From Lentisphaeraceae bacterium (GTDB taxonomy: Bacteria; Verrucomicrobiota; Kiritimatiellia; RFP12; DVOR01), in contig SFJE01000001.1 in the NCBI GenBank assembly GCA_004555175.1, positions 1 to 64,000 of the forward strand: a stretch of DNA of 64,000 bases. Direction: 5' to 3'. Below are positions 49,440 to 58,154 of the stretch, piece after piece. Every line of letters starts with the position of its first letter. The stretch's first letter is position 1. A program made the translations under genes and the position numbers. The notes under the pieces are model-generated. The model was not told the origin of the DNA and searched no databases. It saw only the letters and a list, made by a program, of their open reading frames with translations.

Positions 49440-49727
49440 TTAGGGGTGAAAATCCATCCCCGGACGGTGGGGTTGGAAAGCGGGTTCGCTAGGCGCATCG
49501 GCCTCTTGGACCGTCAAGCGCAGTAGTTTACGCGAAAGGGTAGTTGCCTCGTTCAAGGCGGATAGGGCGGAGAACTCCTCGGGCGGGACGCCCTGTTGGA
49601 GTGCTTGAGCAAGGCGTTGCCCCAAACCGCGCAACGTTTCGTCGTAGCGCTCAAGGGCGGCTTGGCGATCGGGACCAGCCAGTTGTTGCTCAATATCCAT
49701 CAACTTCATAGCCATATTGTAGCGCAT
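49440..49727 (-). CDS. YscE-like needle co-chaperone
   Basis: A protein of 95 aa between sctD and sctF, the place of yscE. YscE is about 66 aa, a two-helix protein that binds YscG and the needle subunit. Here a similar helix pair is visible (LMDIEQQLAGPDRQAALERYDETLRGLGQRLAQALQQG, then EEFSALSALNEATTLSRKLLRLT). The C-terminal 20 residues are a Pro/His-rich extension. No good ribosome site precedes the first ATG; internal Met5 or Met7 may be the real start. The call depends mostly on position. Confidence 0.7.
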   Translation of the reverse strand: MRYNMAMKLMDIEQQLAGPDRQAALERYDETLRGLGQRLAQALQQGVPPEEFSALSALNEATTLSRKLLRLTVQEADAPSEPAFQPHRPGMDFHP

Positions 49728-49732
49728 TCTGC

Positions 49733-50878
49733 TTAGGGCCGCCAGTCGAAAGCGCCGTCGGCATTGTGGATGACGATGCGATCGGGCTCAATCTTGTCGA
49801 CCACGAAGCCGCCGAACTCGGCGCCTGGGGTCACGCGCGAGCCATCGCGCAGGACAATGCAAGGATAGGGCGTGGTGAGGATGCCGCAGAAAGGCAGCGT
49901 AGTCAGCGCTCGATTTTCCCGAGCCTTTGCGGCCACAGCCTGCTCGGCCCCATCGCTCCCTTCGCGTTTACCGCAGACCACTTGGGCACAATCGAGGTGC
50001 TCGAGGTAGGGGACTTCGGCCTTGAGTGCTTCGGCAATGACCCGCATCGCCGAGGTGCTTTCAACACCCCCCGCGAGGGTGAGCGCGCGGTTTTTGGCCT
50101 CAACCACACGGACGCGGCCATCGGTCAGCATCGCGAGCGTCTCGTCGGCGGCATTGGCCAGGGATTCATCGTCGGAGAGCTGCACGAGGGCGCCTGGCTC
50201 GGCGGTATAAATCTCTGCAGTGGCTTGCAACCGCTTGGCGCGCGAGGTTAGGTTTCCCCAGACGCGTGTGGGGGCCCCTTCGTGCCGTTCCATCTCAAGG
50301 CCATAATTCTGCACGGTCACCTCGAGGGTCACAATCTCTTTTGGGGGCGGCGGGGGTGGGGTGGTCATATGGCGCCAGGTGTCGCGCGCCCACACAAGGC
50401 TCGCTTCACTCTTCTCTACGAGCGGCTCCCAGAAAAGGTAACAGAGAATGAGCACGCCAGTGAGCAGGAGGAGCAGGCAGATCCACGCCAAGACGCCTTT
50501 CCAGTGGCCCTTACGCGCGCGGCGCTCCGGGATCGTTTCGGCTGCGGGTTGGGGCGTAGTCACTTCAGCGGCGGGTGCGCCGGCTGGGGCGGGCCAAACC
50601 AGTTCGCCCCAGGGGGCATCGGCCGGGCCGACCACCAGGGCTGTGGCACCGAAGAAGCGCACGTGCAACGGCTCAAGGCGCTCTTGCGCGCCGCCGGGCA
50701 GGAAGAGCATCACGCGGTCGGCGCTGGTATCCAGTTCGCAGGCCACTTCCGGGAGGGTGGGGTCGGCCAAGACCAGGTCGCAACTATCCGCGCGACCAAG
50801 CTTGACACAAAGCCCCTCAATCAGCGCCACCTCTGCGCCGGCATTCGGGCCTTGGACAATTTTTAGGAGGAAGTTCAT
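49733..50878 (-). CDS. sctD: T3SS inner-membrane ring protein SctD
   Basis: The YscD/PrgH-type outer component of the inner-membrane ring, 381 aa. The first 95 residues form a cytoplasmic FHA-like domain (LLKIVQGPNAGAEVALIEGLCVKLGRADSCDLVL). A single transmembrane helix spans about residues 128-150, followed by PPPPPPKE and periplasmic ring-building domains. Its start overlaps the sctV stop by 4 nt. Confidence 0.94.
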   Translation of the reverse strand: MNFLLKIVQGPNAGAEVALIEGLCVKLGRADSCDLVLADPTLPEVACELDTSADRVMLFLPGGAQERLEPLHVRFFGATALVVGPADAPWGELVWPAPAGAPAAEVTTPQPAAETIPERRARKGHWKGVLAWICLLLLLTGVLILCYLFWEPLVEKSEASLVWARDTWRHMTTPPPPPPKEIVTLEVTVQNYGLEMERHEGAPTRVWGNLTSRAKRLQATAEIYTAEPGALVQLSDDESLANAADETLAMLTDGRVRVVEAKNRALTLAGGVESTSAMRVIAEALKAEVPYLEHLDCAQVVCGKREGSDGAEQAVAAKARENRALTTLPFCGILTTPYPCIVLRDGSRVTPGAEFGGFVVDKIEPDRIVIHNADGAFDWRP

Positions 50879-52965
50879 AGTTTAAGTCTCCCCAAAGGCT
50901 GGATATTGATCTCCTGGCTCAACTCTTGGAAGCTCAAGACCGGGAGTTCGTAGTAATCCTTCTCAATCATCTTACGCAGGTAGCGGCGAATATCCACCGA
51001 GACGATGATGACGGGCTTCTGCGGAATCTTCGAGAGATCGCCGATTGTCCGAGCGATGGTGGCGAGGATGGCACGCACGGTGGCTGGATCCATTGCCAGG
51101 TAGGAGCCGCCGGAGGTCTGGCGGACCGACTTGCGAATCTTCTCTTCCAGCGCGGGGTCGAGCAGGTAGGCGGCGATAATGTTCTGCCCGCCGGAGAACT
51201 TGTAGGAGATATAGCGCGAGAGGGCCGAGCGCACATACTCCACCAGCAACACCGCATCCTTCTCCTTCTGGCCCCACTCGATGAGCGTCTGCGTGATGCG
51301 TTTGAGGTCGCGAATGCAGATGCCTTCCTGGACCAGACGCTGGAGGACGTCGGTAATTTTCTGCAGGGAGAGGACGCGCTGGACCTCGCGGACCAGTTCG
51401 GGGGCCTCGCGCTCCATGTGGTCGAAGAGCAACCGCGTCTCCTGCAGGGAGAGGAACTCGTGCGCATACCGCCGAAGAACGCTTGAAAGGTGGTAGGTAA
51501 GCACCCCATTGAGGTCCAAGCTCCGGATTCCGCTCTCCTCGAGTTTCGGCCGCTCCTCGGCCTTGACCCAGTTGGTCTCGTAACCAGAGAGGAAGGCCTT
51601 GCCCTGCTCGAAGTCGATGCCGGTGGCCGTGAGATTTTCGGCTGTCTCGAGCGCAAAGACATAGCCCTTGCGCAAGACGCCCTCGGAGACCGGCACTTCG
51701 TTCACCAGCAGCCGGTACTTACCATTCTTCATCGCCGTGTTCAGGCTCAGGTTGATGCCCGGGAAGGGAACGCCCAAGTCGTGATAGAGCGCGCGGCGGA
51801 TGGCCATAATCTGCTCGTTGAGCTCTTCGTAGGTGAGCGCGCCACGGATCTCGGCATCAATATCCACCATCAAGGGCGTGACCATTGCAAAGTCATCCCC
51901 GGGCTTCTTCGGCGGCCGCGGCTTGGTGCCCTCGGAGGGGGCTGCGGCGGCAAGCGGATCGGCGGCCTTGGCGGCTTGCGCGGCGGCGGCCTTGGCCTTG
52001 CGCATCAAGGTGTAGCCCACCAACCCCACAAAGAGGGCTAGGGAGAAGATCTGGAGCTTGGGGAAGCCCGGAATAAGGCCAATGCCAATCAGCATCACGG
52101 CGCCCAACAAGATGGCTTTGGGCTGGGCGAAGAACTGGTCGATAATATCCTGGCCCAAGGGCTTGTTCGCTTCGTCACCCACACGTGTGACGATGACACC
52201 GGCGGTAATCGAGACCAAGAGCGCGGGAATCTGCGAGACCAACCCATCGCCGATGGTGAGGATGGAATACTTCTGGACCGCCTTACTCACCTCCATCCCA
52301 TTCATAAAGGCTCCGATGCAGATGCCACCGATAATATTGATGGAGGTCATAATCAAGCCGGCGATGGCATCACCTTTGACGAACTTCATCGCACCATCCA
52401 TCGCGCCATAGAGCTGCGACTCCTTGGCGAGCTCATTGCGCCGTGCCTTGGCAGTCTCTTGGTCGATGGCCCCGGCGCGCATATCGGCATCGATGGACAT
52501 CTGCTTGCCGGGCATTGCATCGAGGGTGAAGCGCGCCCCCACCTCCGAGACGCGCTCGGCGCCCTTGGCAATCACCACGAACTGCACGATGGTGATAATG
52601 AGGAAGATGACCGCCCCTACCACGAAGTTGCCGCCCACCACGAAGTTGCCGAAGGTATAGATAATTTCGCCTGCGTCCGCCTTCAGGAGAATGAGGCGCG
52701 TGGTCGTTACATTGAGCGCCAGCCGGAAGAGGGTGGTGAAGAGCAACATTGAGGGGAAGGTGGAGAAGGCCAACGCCCGCGGTAGGTAGAGCGAGAGCAT
52801 CAGCATCACTGTCGAGATCGTAATGTTGACCGCGATGAGGAAGTCCACCATCGCCGTTGGCAGGGGGACGATGAGTAGCCCGATGATAAAGACCACCAAC
52901 CCGGCGAGCACGAGGTCGCCAAAGCGTTGGAACAGGGTTGTAAAGTTGGATAGCGAGCGTCCCAT
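50875..52965 (-). CDS. sctV: T3SS export gate protein SctV
   Basis: The YscV/InvA/FlhA-family nonameric export gate, 696 aa. About eight transmembrane segments lie in the first 330 residues, with the family signature FALNV-like FRLALNVTTTRLILL and GDAIAGLIMTSINIIGGICIG. The cytoplasmic C-terminal half binds chaperone-substrate pairs. Two adjacent ATGs occur; I prefer 52965 since GAGGAG lies about 6 nt upstream; 52968 is an alternative that adds one residue. Confidence 0.97.
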   Translation of the reverse strand: MGRSLSNFTTLFQRFGDLVLAGLVVFIIGLLIVPLPTAMVDFLIAVNITISTVMLMLSLYLPRALAFSTFPSMLLFTTLFRLALNVTTTRLILLKADAGEIIYTFGNFVVGGNFVVGAVIFLIITIVQFVVIAKGAERVSEVGARFTLDAMPGKQMSIDADMRAGAIDQETAKARRNELAKESQLYGAMDGAMKFVKGDAIAGLIMTSINIIGGICIGAFMNGMEVSKAVQKYSILTIGDGLVSQIPALLVSITAGVIVTRVGDEANKPLGQDIIDQFFAQPKAILLGAVMLIGIGLIPGFPKLQIFSLALFVGLVGYTLMRKAKAAAAQAAKAADPLAAAAPSEGTKPRPPKKPGDDFAMVTPLMVDIDAEIRGALTYEELNEQIMAIRRALYHDLGVPFPGINLSLNTAMKNGKYRLLVNEVPVSEGVLRKGYVFALETAENLTATGIDFEQGKAFLSGYETNWVKAEERPKLEESGIRSLDLNGVLTYHLSSVLRRYAHEFLSLQETRLLFDHMEREAPELVREVQRVLSLQKITDVLQRLVQEGICIRDLKRITQTLIEWGQKEKDAVLLVEYVRSALSRYISYKFSGGQNIIAAYLLDPALEEKIRKSVRQTSGGSYLAMDPATVRAILATIARTIGDLSKIPQKPVIIVSVDIRRYLRKMIEKDYYELPVLSFQELSQEINIQPLGRLKL

Positions 52966-52975
52966 CATCCTCTCC

Positions 52976-53356
52976 TCAAGTCTCCAGCAGGGCGGCACGA
53001 TAGTGCTCAAAGACCTCGGTATCGGCCATCAGCCCTTCCAATTCCAGCACCGCCCGCTTGGCGGCAGCGCCCTTCTTCCCGCGCAAATCGTGCAAGGTCC
53101 GCCGTGCGGTCTCCTTGAAACCGGCGGGCGTGCGCAAGAAGGCCGAGTTCCCGGCCACCAACGCGCTCATAATCTCGCCCCCCACCGACTGTCCCTCCGG
53201 GAAGATGTTTGCCAGTGCTTGCGAGACGGTGGTGGAACCGGGCAGGAGCGAGCGCTGCCCCTCCCCGGCCTCTGCGCCGGCAGGCATGTCGGCATACTCG
53301 GCCATCGAAATGCCCGTATCAAAGCGAATCATCTCGGTGGAACGGCGAACCTTCAT
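52976..53356 (-). CDS. sctX: YscX-like secreted protein (SctX)
   Basis: A protein of 126 aa between the SycN-like gene and sctV, the position of yscX in Yersinia (sycN-yscX-yscY-yscV). The N-terminus is unstructured; the C-terminal half is helical (FKETARRTLHDLRGKKGAAAKRAVLELEGLMADTEVFEHYRAALL), with a spacing of hydrophobics like the YscX C-terminus. Sequence identity is low. A companion YscY-like gene is present at 47331. It overlaps the SycN-like gene by 4 nt. Confidence 0.68.
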   Translation of the reverse strand: MKVRRSTEMIRFDTGISMAEYADMPAGAEAGEGQRSLLPGSTTVSQALANIFPEGQSVGGEIMSALVAGNSAFLRTPAGFKETARRTLHDLRGKKGAAAKRAVLELEGLMADTEVFEHYRAALLET

Positions 53357-53745
53357 ACACCCTCCCGATGGCGGAAGTCTTCGGCCAGGCGCCAGAGCGT
53401 CTGAAAGGCGCCATTAAGCGCCGGCAGCGTCACCTCCGAGGCCGCCAGACGAATGGCCAACAAGGCCGCCGAGCGCTTCTGCACCAACGCCGTGCGCACC
53501 GTAAAGTTCCCCTGGAGCGCCGGGTGGGCATAGCCCAGCAACCGCTTCAGACTCTCCACCTCGCCGCGCGTGGGCACCGAGAGCGCCATCACCAACTCCT
53601 CGTAGGCGTACTCTAGGCGCAAGGTTACGCCCGTCTCAAAGGCCAAGCCGGCCACGCCGGAGTCATTGAGCGCAAAGGTGTTGAGCCCTAGGCTTTCGCC
53701 AAAGGCGTGCAGCGTCTCTTGCAACCAGTGTGGGGCGGCACTCAT
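53353..53745 (-). CDS. SycN/CesT-like type III chaperone
   Basis: A class I type III chaperone of 130 aa. The pattern HWLQETLHAFGESLGLNTFALNDSGVAGLAFETGVTLRLEY matches the first helix and strands of CesT/SycN-like proteins, and VTLPALNGAFQTLWRLAEDF matches the C-terminal helix of SycN closely. In Yersinia SycN (with YscB) escorts the gatekeeper YopN; here the gene immediately follows sctW with a 4-nt overlap, consistent with serving SctW. No separate YscB-like gene was found unless the chaperone at 57693 fills that place. Confidence 0.8.
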   Translation of the reverse strand: MSAAPHWLQETLHAFGESLGLNTFALNDSGVAGLAFETGVTLRLEYAYEELVMALSVPTRGEVESLKRLLGYAHPALQGNFTVRTALVQKRSAALLAIRLAASEVTLPALNGAFQTLWRLAEDFRHREGV

Positions 53746-54911
53746 ACGCTAGCCTCCGCGTCTTCGTCCTCGCCCTCGCGGGCAATCAACTCGTCCAACT
53801 CCTCCTGCGCGGCATCGACCAGACGCAGCCGGTCGTTCTCACTGGCAAAGAGGCGCGAGGAGAGTTGCCGGAAGATGGCCACCATCTCGCGGCAGAAGTC
53901 CATCTTGGCGAGCCACTTCATCAGCCCACAGGCGGCGATAAAGGCCTGAATGTTGGCGTTCGAGACATAGGCAAGTTCGGTGAACTCCATCACGCGCCCA
54001 GTCATTTGCTCGCCTGTGAGGAGGGTGTGCTCGTGGAACTGCACCCACATCCGCGCTTCCAGAGCGTTCATCCGGTCAAAGACGGTCTTGAGCACTTGCA
54101 CGCATTGCAGGTCCAAGAGAATCCGCCGCAACTCCTCGGGCGTCTGCGAGGGATTGGGACTCTGCAAGTCCACGCCGCAGCCGGCGGTTAGAAAGTCGAT
54201 TGTCGCCTGCAGGGCAACTGCGCCGCGCGATTGGAGAATCGAGCGGAAGCAAGCCTGCGGGGTGGAGAAGCCGAGCACTTCGCCGCGGTAAAGATCGCGC
54301 AAGCCCTGCATCTCCTCGGGCGAGGTGGCGCGGGCGTTGACCTCTTGGGCCAGGTTGATGCCCGCGCGGATCTCCTTGCCTTGGTGCTCCATCAAGTGGG
54401 CGCGCGTTTGAGTTAGCAGCGTGCGTAAGTCACCCTCGCCTTCGCCCAAGGCCTGCTCAAGTACATCGAGCATTGCGAATTGGTGCGAGGGGTCGCCCGA
54501 GCCTTCGGTTAGCTGCTTTAGCAGCCCGCGCACATCTGGTAAGGCGCCTTGCCCCATGGCTGCACGCAGTTGCCGCAAGAGCCGCGAGAGGAACTCGTGG
54601 CTCGGCAGGTCCGGGAGCGTCTTCGTCCACCCCTCAAGGGCTTGGACATAGGCAGAGCGGCGGTTACGCGTTTCGCCCAACTTGCGATCGGCCAACTTCT
54701 TGGCGCTCTTCTCCTCGAACTGGAAGGAGAGCTCCTCCATCGAGTCCTGCAACTCGGCCAAGGGGTCGCTCTCCACCACGAACTGCGTGCCCATCAGCTC
54801 CCCACGTTCGGCGGCCTGTGTGCTTGCGGCCTCGGCCGGGGCATACGCCTGCAGGCTCTCCAGCCGATTGGGCTGGATGCTATGGCGTAAGACTTGGGCG
54901 GCATCAAACAT
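53742..54911 (-). CDS. sctW: T3SS gatekeeper SctW (YopN-TyeA fusion type)
   Basis: The gatekeeper that blocks early secretion of late substrates, 389 aa. It is helical throughout, with an N-terminal Gln/Glu-rich chaperone-binding region and a YopN/InvE-like helical-bundle core (SHEFLSRLLRQLRAAM, RDLYRGEVLGFSTPQACFRSIL). The C-terminal 110 residues correspond to TyeA (ELRRILLDLQCVQVLKTVFDRMNALEARMWVQF). In Yersinia YopN and TyeA are separate; fusion is the InvE/MxiC form. I take the ATG at 54911; AAGGAG is 11 nt upstream, slightly far. A TTG at 54932 would lie inside that site's reach and is less likely. Confidence 0.88.
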   Translation of the reverse strand: MFDAAQVLRHSIQPNRLESLQAYAPAEAASTQAAERGELMGTQFVVESDPLAELQDSMEELSFQFEEKSAKKLADRKLGETRNRRSAYVQALEGWTKTLPDLPSHEFLSRLLRQLRAAMGQGALPDVRGLLKQLTEGSGDPSHQFAMLDVLEQALGEGEGDLRTLLTQTRAHLMEHQGKEIRAGINLAQEVNARATSPEEMQGLRDLYRGEVLGFSTPQACFRSILQSRGAVALQATIDFLTAGCGVDLQSPNPSQTPEELRRILLDLQCVQVLKTVFDRMNALEARMWVQFHEHTLLTGEQMTGRVMEFTELAYVSNANIQAFIAACGLMKWLAKMDFCREMVAIFRQLSSRLFASENDRLRLVDAAQEELDELIAREGEDEDAEASV

Positions 54912-54918
54912 CGTGGAC

Positions 54919-55560
54919 TCAAGCTCCTTCAATCCACAGGTTGCCCGGACCGTAGAAGCTAACCATCATCGCCTTCGGGCGGGCGTTGGGTAAGAGCAGG
55001 TCGCGCAAGCGCAATTTGGGGACAAAGCCGGTTGGCGCGCGGGTCGTCCACGCCACCACCGCCTCCCGGCGCACGGTGAGCGTCTCGCCTTCGGCCAAGA
55101 CCACGCGGGTGGTGCGCGAGCGCGTGGCCGTCACCACCCACGCCCCGCGAAAGATCGTCACGCATAGCGCCAGACGCAGACTCATCGGAATCAACCGCTG
55201 GAGCGAAGCCCCGGTGCGCGCACTTGCGGGTGCCACTAACACCTTCTCGGAAACGACCCAGAGCGGCATCGGACAATCGAGGCGCGTTAAGAAGGGGCGC
55301 TCGGCCGAAGCGCAGTAGAGCGCAGCGCTCGCCGTGAGCAGACTTAACCGCGCGCGGTCTGGTGCCAGGAAGCCGCGCAAGGTCTGGCTCTGACAGCGCG
55401 CGCCGGCAAAGGCCACTGGCTGCTCCTTGCCCACCAACCACTGCCCGGCCTCTACGCGCGCCATTCCGTTAGCCAAGGTCGCCTCCATCGCGCACACGGC
55501 TCCAACCGGGAGGGAAACGCTCTCGGGGGAAACCGTGGGGGTGGCTTCGGCTTCGGACAT
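54919..55560 (-). CDS. AIM24-like protein of the T3SS operon
   Basis: A protein of 213 aa lying between sctC and sctW. The end resembles the AIM24/TIGR00266 (DUF124) family: an acidic GETLTVRREAVVAWT strand pair and MVSFYGPGNLWIEG, where AIM24 proteins have a similar FxGPGxVWxQ pattern. The rest alternates strands and small loops as in its beta-prism fold. No signal peptide or membrane segment is visible. I know of no T3SS component of this family in the Ysc model; its position suggests an accessory or secreted role. The start follows the sctC stop by 3 nt. Confidence 0.6.
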   Translation of the reverse strand: MSEAEATPTVSPESVSLPVGAVCAMEATLANGMARVEAGQWLVGKEQPVAFAGARCQSQTLRGFLAPDRARLSLLTASAALYCASAERPFLTRLDCPMPLWVVSEKVLVAPASARTGASLQRLIPMSLRLALCVTIFRGAWVVTATRSRTTRVVLAEGETLTVRREAVVAWTTRAPTGFVPKLRLRDLLLPNARPKAMMVSFYGPGNLWIEGA

Positions 55561-55563
55561 CCT

Positions 55564-57681
55564 TTACTCCGCTGGCGCTACGCTCTGGGCGGCCGCGTCG
55601 GCCGTCACGCGCTCGGCCCACAGGTTAGCGCTCTCGGGTTCGGGACCGGGCACGACCGGCTCTTCGGCCGGGCGGTCCGCCTCGGGGTCAACCGCCGGTG
55701 CTGCTGCCGGGGGCTCGGTCGGCGCTGGGGTGGGGGGCTCGGTCGGCTCGATCGATCCGGTCGGTGGTTCGGCTTCGAGCTGTTGGTCGCGGGCCTTACG
55801 CAGGGTCGCCTGCCTGGCCTTCCACGCTTCGTAATCCTGCTCAATCTCCTGGAAGAAGGCATCCCACTGCGCGGCATCATCCGCCAGGATGTCTTCGCGA
55901 ATTTCCTTACGCAAGGCGCGCTCGGCCTTTTCGCGGCGCAGGCGCTCTTGGTTGTAGTCTTCGCGCCGCTCCCGGAGATCTTTGCGCGCCGCCTCCCGGC
56001 GTTTGCGCTCGGCATCGGATTGCTCGGCATCGTCCTCAAGCACATCCTCATAGAGGACATCACGCTGACGGGCGGCCTGGATGCGGGCGAGGCTATCGGC
56101 ATTGAGGTCGATAATATAAGGTGTCAGGATAAACATCCGCTGGATGGTCTGCTTTTGGTGCGAAGCGCCACCGAAGAGCCAGCCAATCCACGGAATGTCG
56201 CGCAGGTAGGGAATGCCCCAGCCGGCCTCCTCCTCAATGTCGCGCAGGTAGCCGCCCAGGAGGATTGATTCGCCCTCAAAGACTACGGCCGAGGTCTCCA
56301 CCGAGCTGGTGCGCGTCATGGGCATTGCGTCGACGGTGATGGCCTCGAAGCCGCCATCCTCCAGCTCCAAGGTTAGCCACACCTGATTGGGCACATCCTT
56401 GAGCGTGCTCTTGACGATGCGCGGTTTGACCTGCAGGGTGGTTCCAGCGGAGACCTCTTGGAGCGAGGCCACCTCCGTGCCCACCACGCGGGCGTGATAG
56501 CTCTGGCGGTCGGTCATCTCGGCGGCCATATTATCCATCGTCAACAAGGTGGTGCGCGAGATGCTGCGCGCCTTCCCCGTCTCGCGCAACGCCGAAAGCG
56601 AGGCAGAGACCGAAACATCCTTGCCCAGATAGGTGAGCGCGCCGGCCAGTCCACGGCCAGACATCGTGGCGGTGTCCATCAGCGAACTCACCGTTTGGCC
56701 AATCCCGCCTTCCAGATTGTTGTGCGCGCCAGTCACCTTCAGCGAGAGTTGCCAATCGAGCGCGTCATCCTTCGTCAGCTCCAGCACCGTCACCCCAATC
56801 TCCACCAATCGCTGCTGCACATCAAGCTGGCGGATCAGCTGCTCATAGAGCGGCATCCGGGTGGCCACATCGCGCACCAACACAGCATTGAGACGATTCT
56901 CCGCGCGAATAATCGGGCGGAAGGTGGGTTCTCCGGCCACACGCTTGGGCGTCTCCTCGCCAGGGGTTCCCTTCTCTTTGGCGCCTTCCAGCTGCTCGGC
57001 GGCTTCCTGTTGGGTGCCCATAATCTCTTCCAACATCTGGGCCACGCCCTTGATGGTCGCCTGCGTCTCAGGTCCGGAGATCGAGAAGGTGACCGAGTCC
57101 GCCCACGTGTTCACCAACGGAAAGAGCCGCGTCTCTACCTGCGTAAAGGTCCGCTCCTCGCGCAGACGGTCTGCCCGGCGAATCATCTCGGCGATGAGCG
57201 TCACATACCGCGGCGGCCCCGAGACCATGATAATTTCGCCATTCTGCGTGGTCTTGATGGGGAAGCGCGCATCCTCCACCCCCAACTCCACGAGCATTTG
57301 GCGCACCTCCTCGGCCTTCATATAGGAGAGGTTGGCCAGAATCGTCTCAATCTCCCCTGCACCATAGATATAGAGCGCCGCGCCGTCGTAATACCATGTC
57401 AGATTATGGAGTGTCGCCAGTCGGTCGAGAAACTCCCCTGCCGGCACCTCACGAAAATCCCCCGAAAGCGTCCCCTTGACCTTCGGCGAAATTACCACCG
57501 CCATCCCCTCGGCCACCGCAAAGCTGTTCAACGCCTCGCACAAATCCATCCCGCGCGCCACCAATGTCCACTGCGGCACCTGCCACGGAATCTGCCGTTG
57601 GACCGGCGCTTCTGCCGCGCAGACATCTGCCAGCGCCCACAGCGCCAACAATGCGAAGCCTGCCACTTTCAACTGTCTCAT
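55564..57681 (-). CDS. sctC: T3SS outer-membrane secretin SctC
   Basis: The YscC-type outer-membrane secretin, 705 aa. The signal peptide is MRQLKVAGFALLALWALADVCAA. N0 (WTLVARGMDLCEALNSFAVAEGMAVVIS), N1 and N3 domains precede the secretin core, which carries VEIGVTVLELTKDDALDWQLSL and ends with the conserved WGIPYLRDIPWIGWLFGG near residue 500. After about residue 545 an atypical tail of roughly 150 residues follows: a highly charged helix (REAARKDLRERREDYNQERLRREKAERALRKEIRED) and a Pro/Glu/Ala-rich end. The start at 57681 is chosen for AGGA about 9 nt upstream and for the signal peptide. Confidence 0.95.
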   Translation of the reverse strand: MRQLKVAGFALLALWALADVCAAEAPVQRQIPWQVPQWTLVARGMDLCEALNSFAVAEGMAVVISPKVKGTLSGDFREVPAGEFLDRLATLHNLTWYYDGAALYIYGAGEIETILANLSYMKAEEVRQMLVELGVEDARFPIKTTQNGEIIMVSGPPRYVTLIAEMIRRADRLREERTFTQVETRLFPLVNTWADSVTFSISGPETQATIKGVAQMLEEIMGTQQEAAEQLEGAKEKGTPGEETPKRVAGEPTFRPIIRAENRLNAVLVRDVATRMPLYEQLIRQLDVQQRLVEIGVTVLELTKDDALDWQLSLKVTGAHNNLEGGIGQTVSSLMDTATMSGRGLAGALTYLGKDVSVSASLSALRETGKARSISRTTLLTMDNMAAEMTDRQSYHARVVGTEVASLQEVSAGTTLQVKPRIVKSTLKDVPNQVWLTLELEDGGFEAITVDAMPMTRTSSVETSAVVFEGESILLGGYLRDIEEEAGWGIPYLRDIPWIGWLFGGASHQKQTIQRMFILTPYIIDLNADSLARIQAARQRDVLYEDVLEDDAEQSDAERKRREAARKDLRERREDYNQERLRREKAERALRKEIREDILADDAAQWDAFFQEIEQDYEAWKARQATLRKARDQQLEAEPPTGSIEPTEPPTPAPTEPPAAAPAVDPEADRPAEEPVVPGPEPESANLWAERVTADAAAQSVAPAE

Positions 57682-57692
57682 CGCGTGTTTCC

Positions 57693-58097
57693 TCACGGGT
57701 GAATAACCATTTCCGGAAACGCCGGTGGGGGGGCGTGCAGGGCCGAAGCCCGCTCGCGCCACCAGTCGCATACATCCATAAAGCGCTCAAACCCCGCTGC
57801 CAAGGCCTGCGCCCCGGCCTCAGGGGCCAATGCTTGCCAAACAATCATCGCCGCTTCGCGCGCATCCCAGGCCAACACCGCCTCATCGCGCAAAATCCGC
57901 CCGGTGGCCAACGCCGCCAACTCCGGCACATCCTCCTCCGTGCGGTCAATAATCTGCGAAAGCACCAACTGCTTCCCCTGCGCCTGCACCCGCACGGCTT
58001 CGCCATCCACCCGCAAGACGGCAACGCCTCCCTCCTCGAGCACCTCCTCTGGATACTCGATTGCGGTCAACAGCGCCTGTATATGTGCCGTCATCAT
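57693..58097 (-). CDS. CesT-like type III chaperone, first gene of the operon
   Basis: A protein of 134 aa with the CesT/SycE fold pattern: VLRVDGEAVRVQAQGKQLVLSQIID for the first strands, then AWDAREAAMIVWQAL and a C-terminal helix FERFMDVCDWWRERA. Class I chaperones of this kind bind one effector or gatekeeper. No effector is adjacent, so the partner is unknown; pairing with the SycN-like chaperone as a YscB equivalent is possible. Two adjacent ATGs are present: 58097, only 2 nt after AAAGG, and 58094, 5 nt after; either could be used. Confidence 0.72.
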   Translation of the reverse strand: MMTAHIQALLTAIEYPEEVLEEGGVAVLRVDGEAVRVQAQGKQLVLSQIIDRTEEDVPELAALATGRILRDEAVLAWDAREAAMIVWQALAPEAGAQALAAGFERFMDVCDWWRERASALHAPPPAFPEMVIHP

Positions 58098-58145
58098 TAC
58101 CTTTATTCGGTGTGTATACGCACGCTACGCCTAAAAATCATAAGC

Positions 58146-58154
58146 ATTGTATCA
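58146..58154 (-). promoter_or_regulatory. Candidate promoter of the T3SS operon
   Basis: In an AT-rich gap, minus strand TGA is followed by TACAAT (hexamer 58146-58151), an extended -10, about 48 nt before the first start codon. Whether the ECF sigma factor uses another site nearby cannot be seen. Confidence 0.45.

Noticed and set aside
37901..58097. Flagellar export genes
   Set aside because: A secretin, a needle subunit, an inner-rod protein, a SctJ lipoprotein and Ysc-type chaperones are present, and no hook, ring or flagellin genes are.
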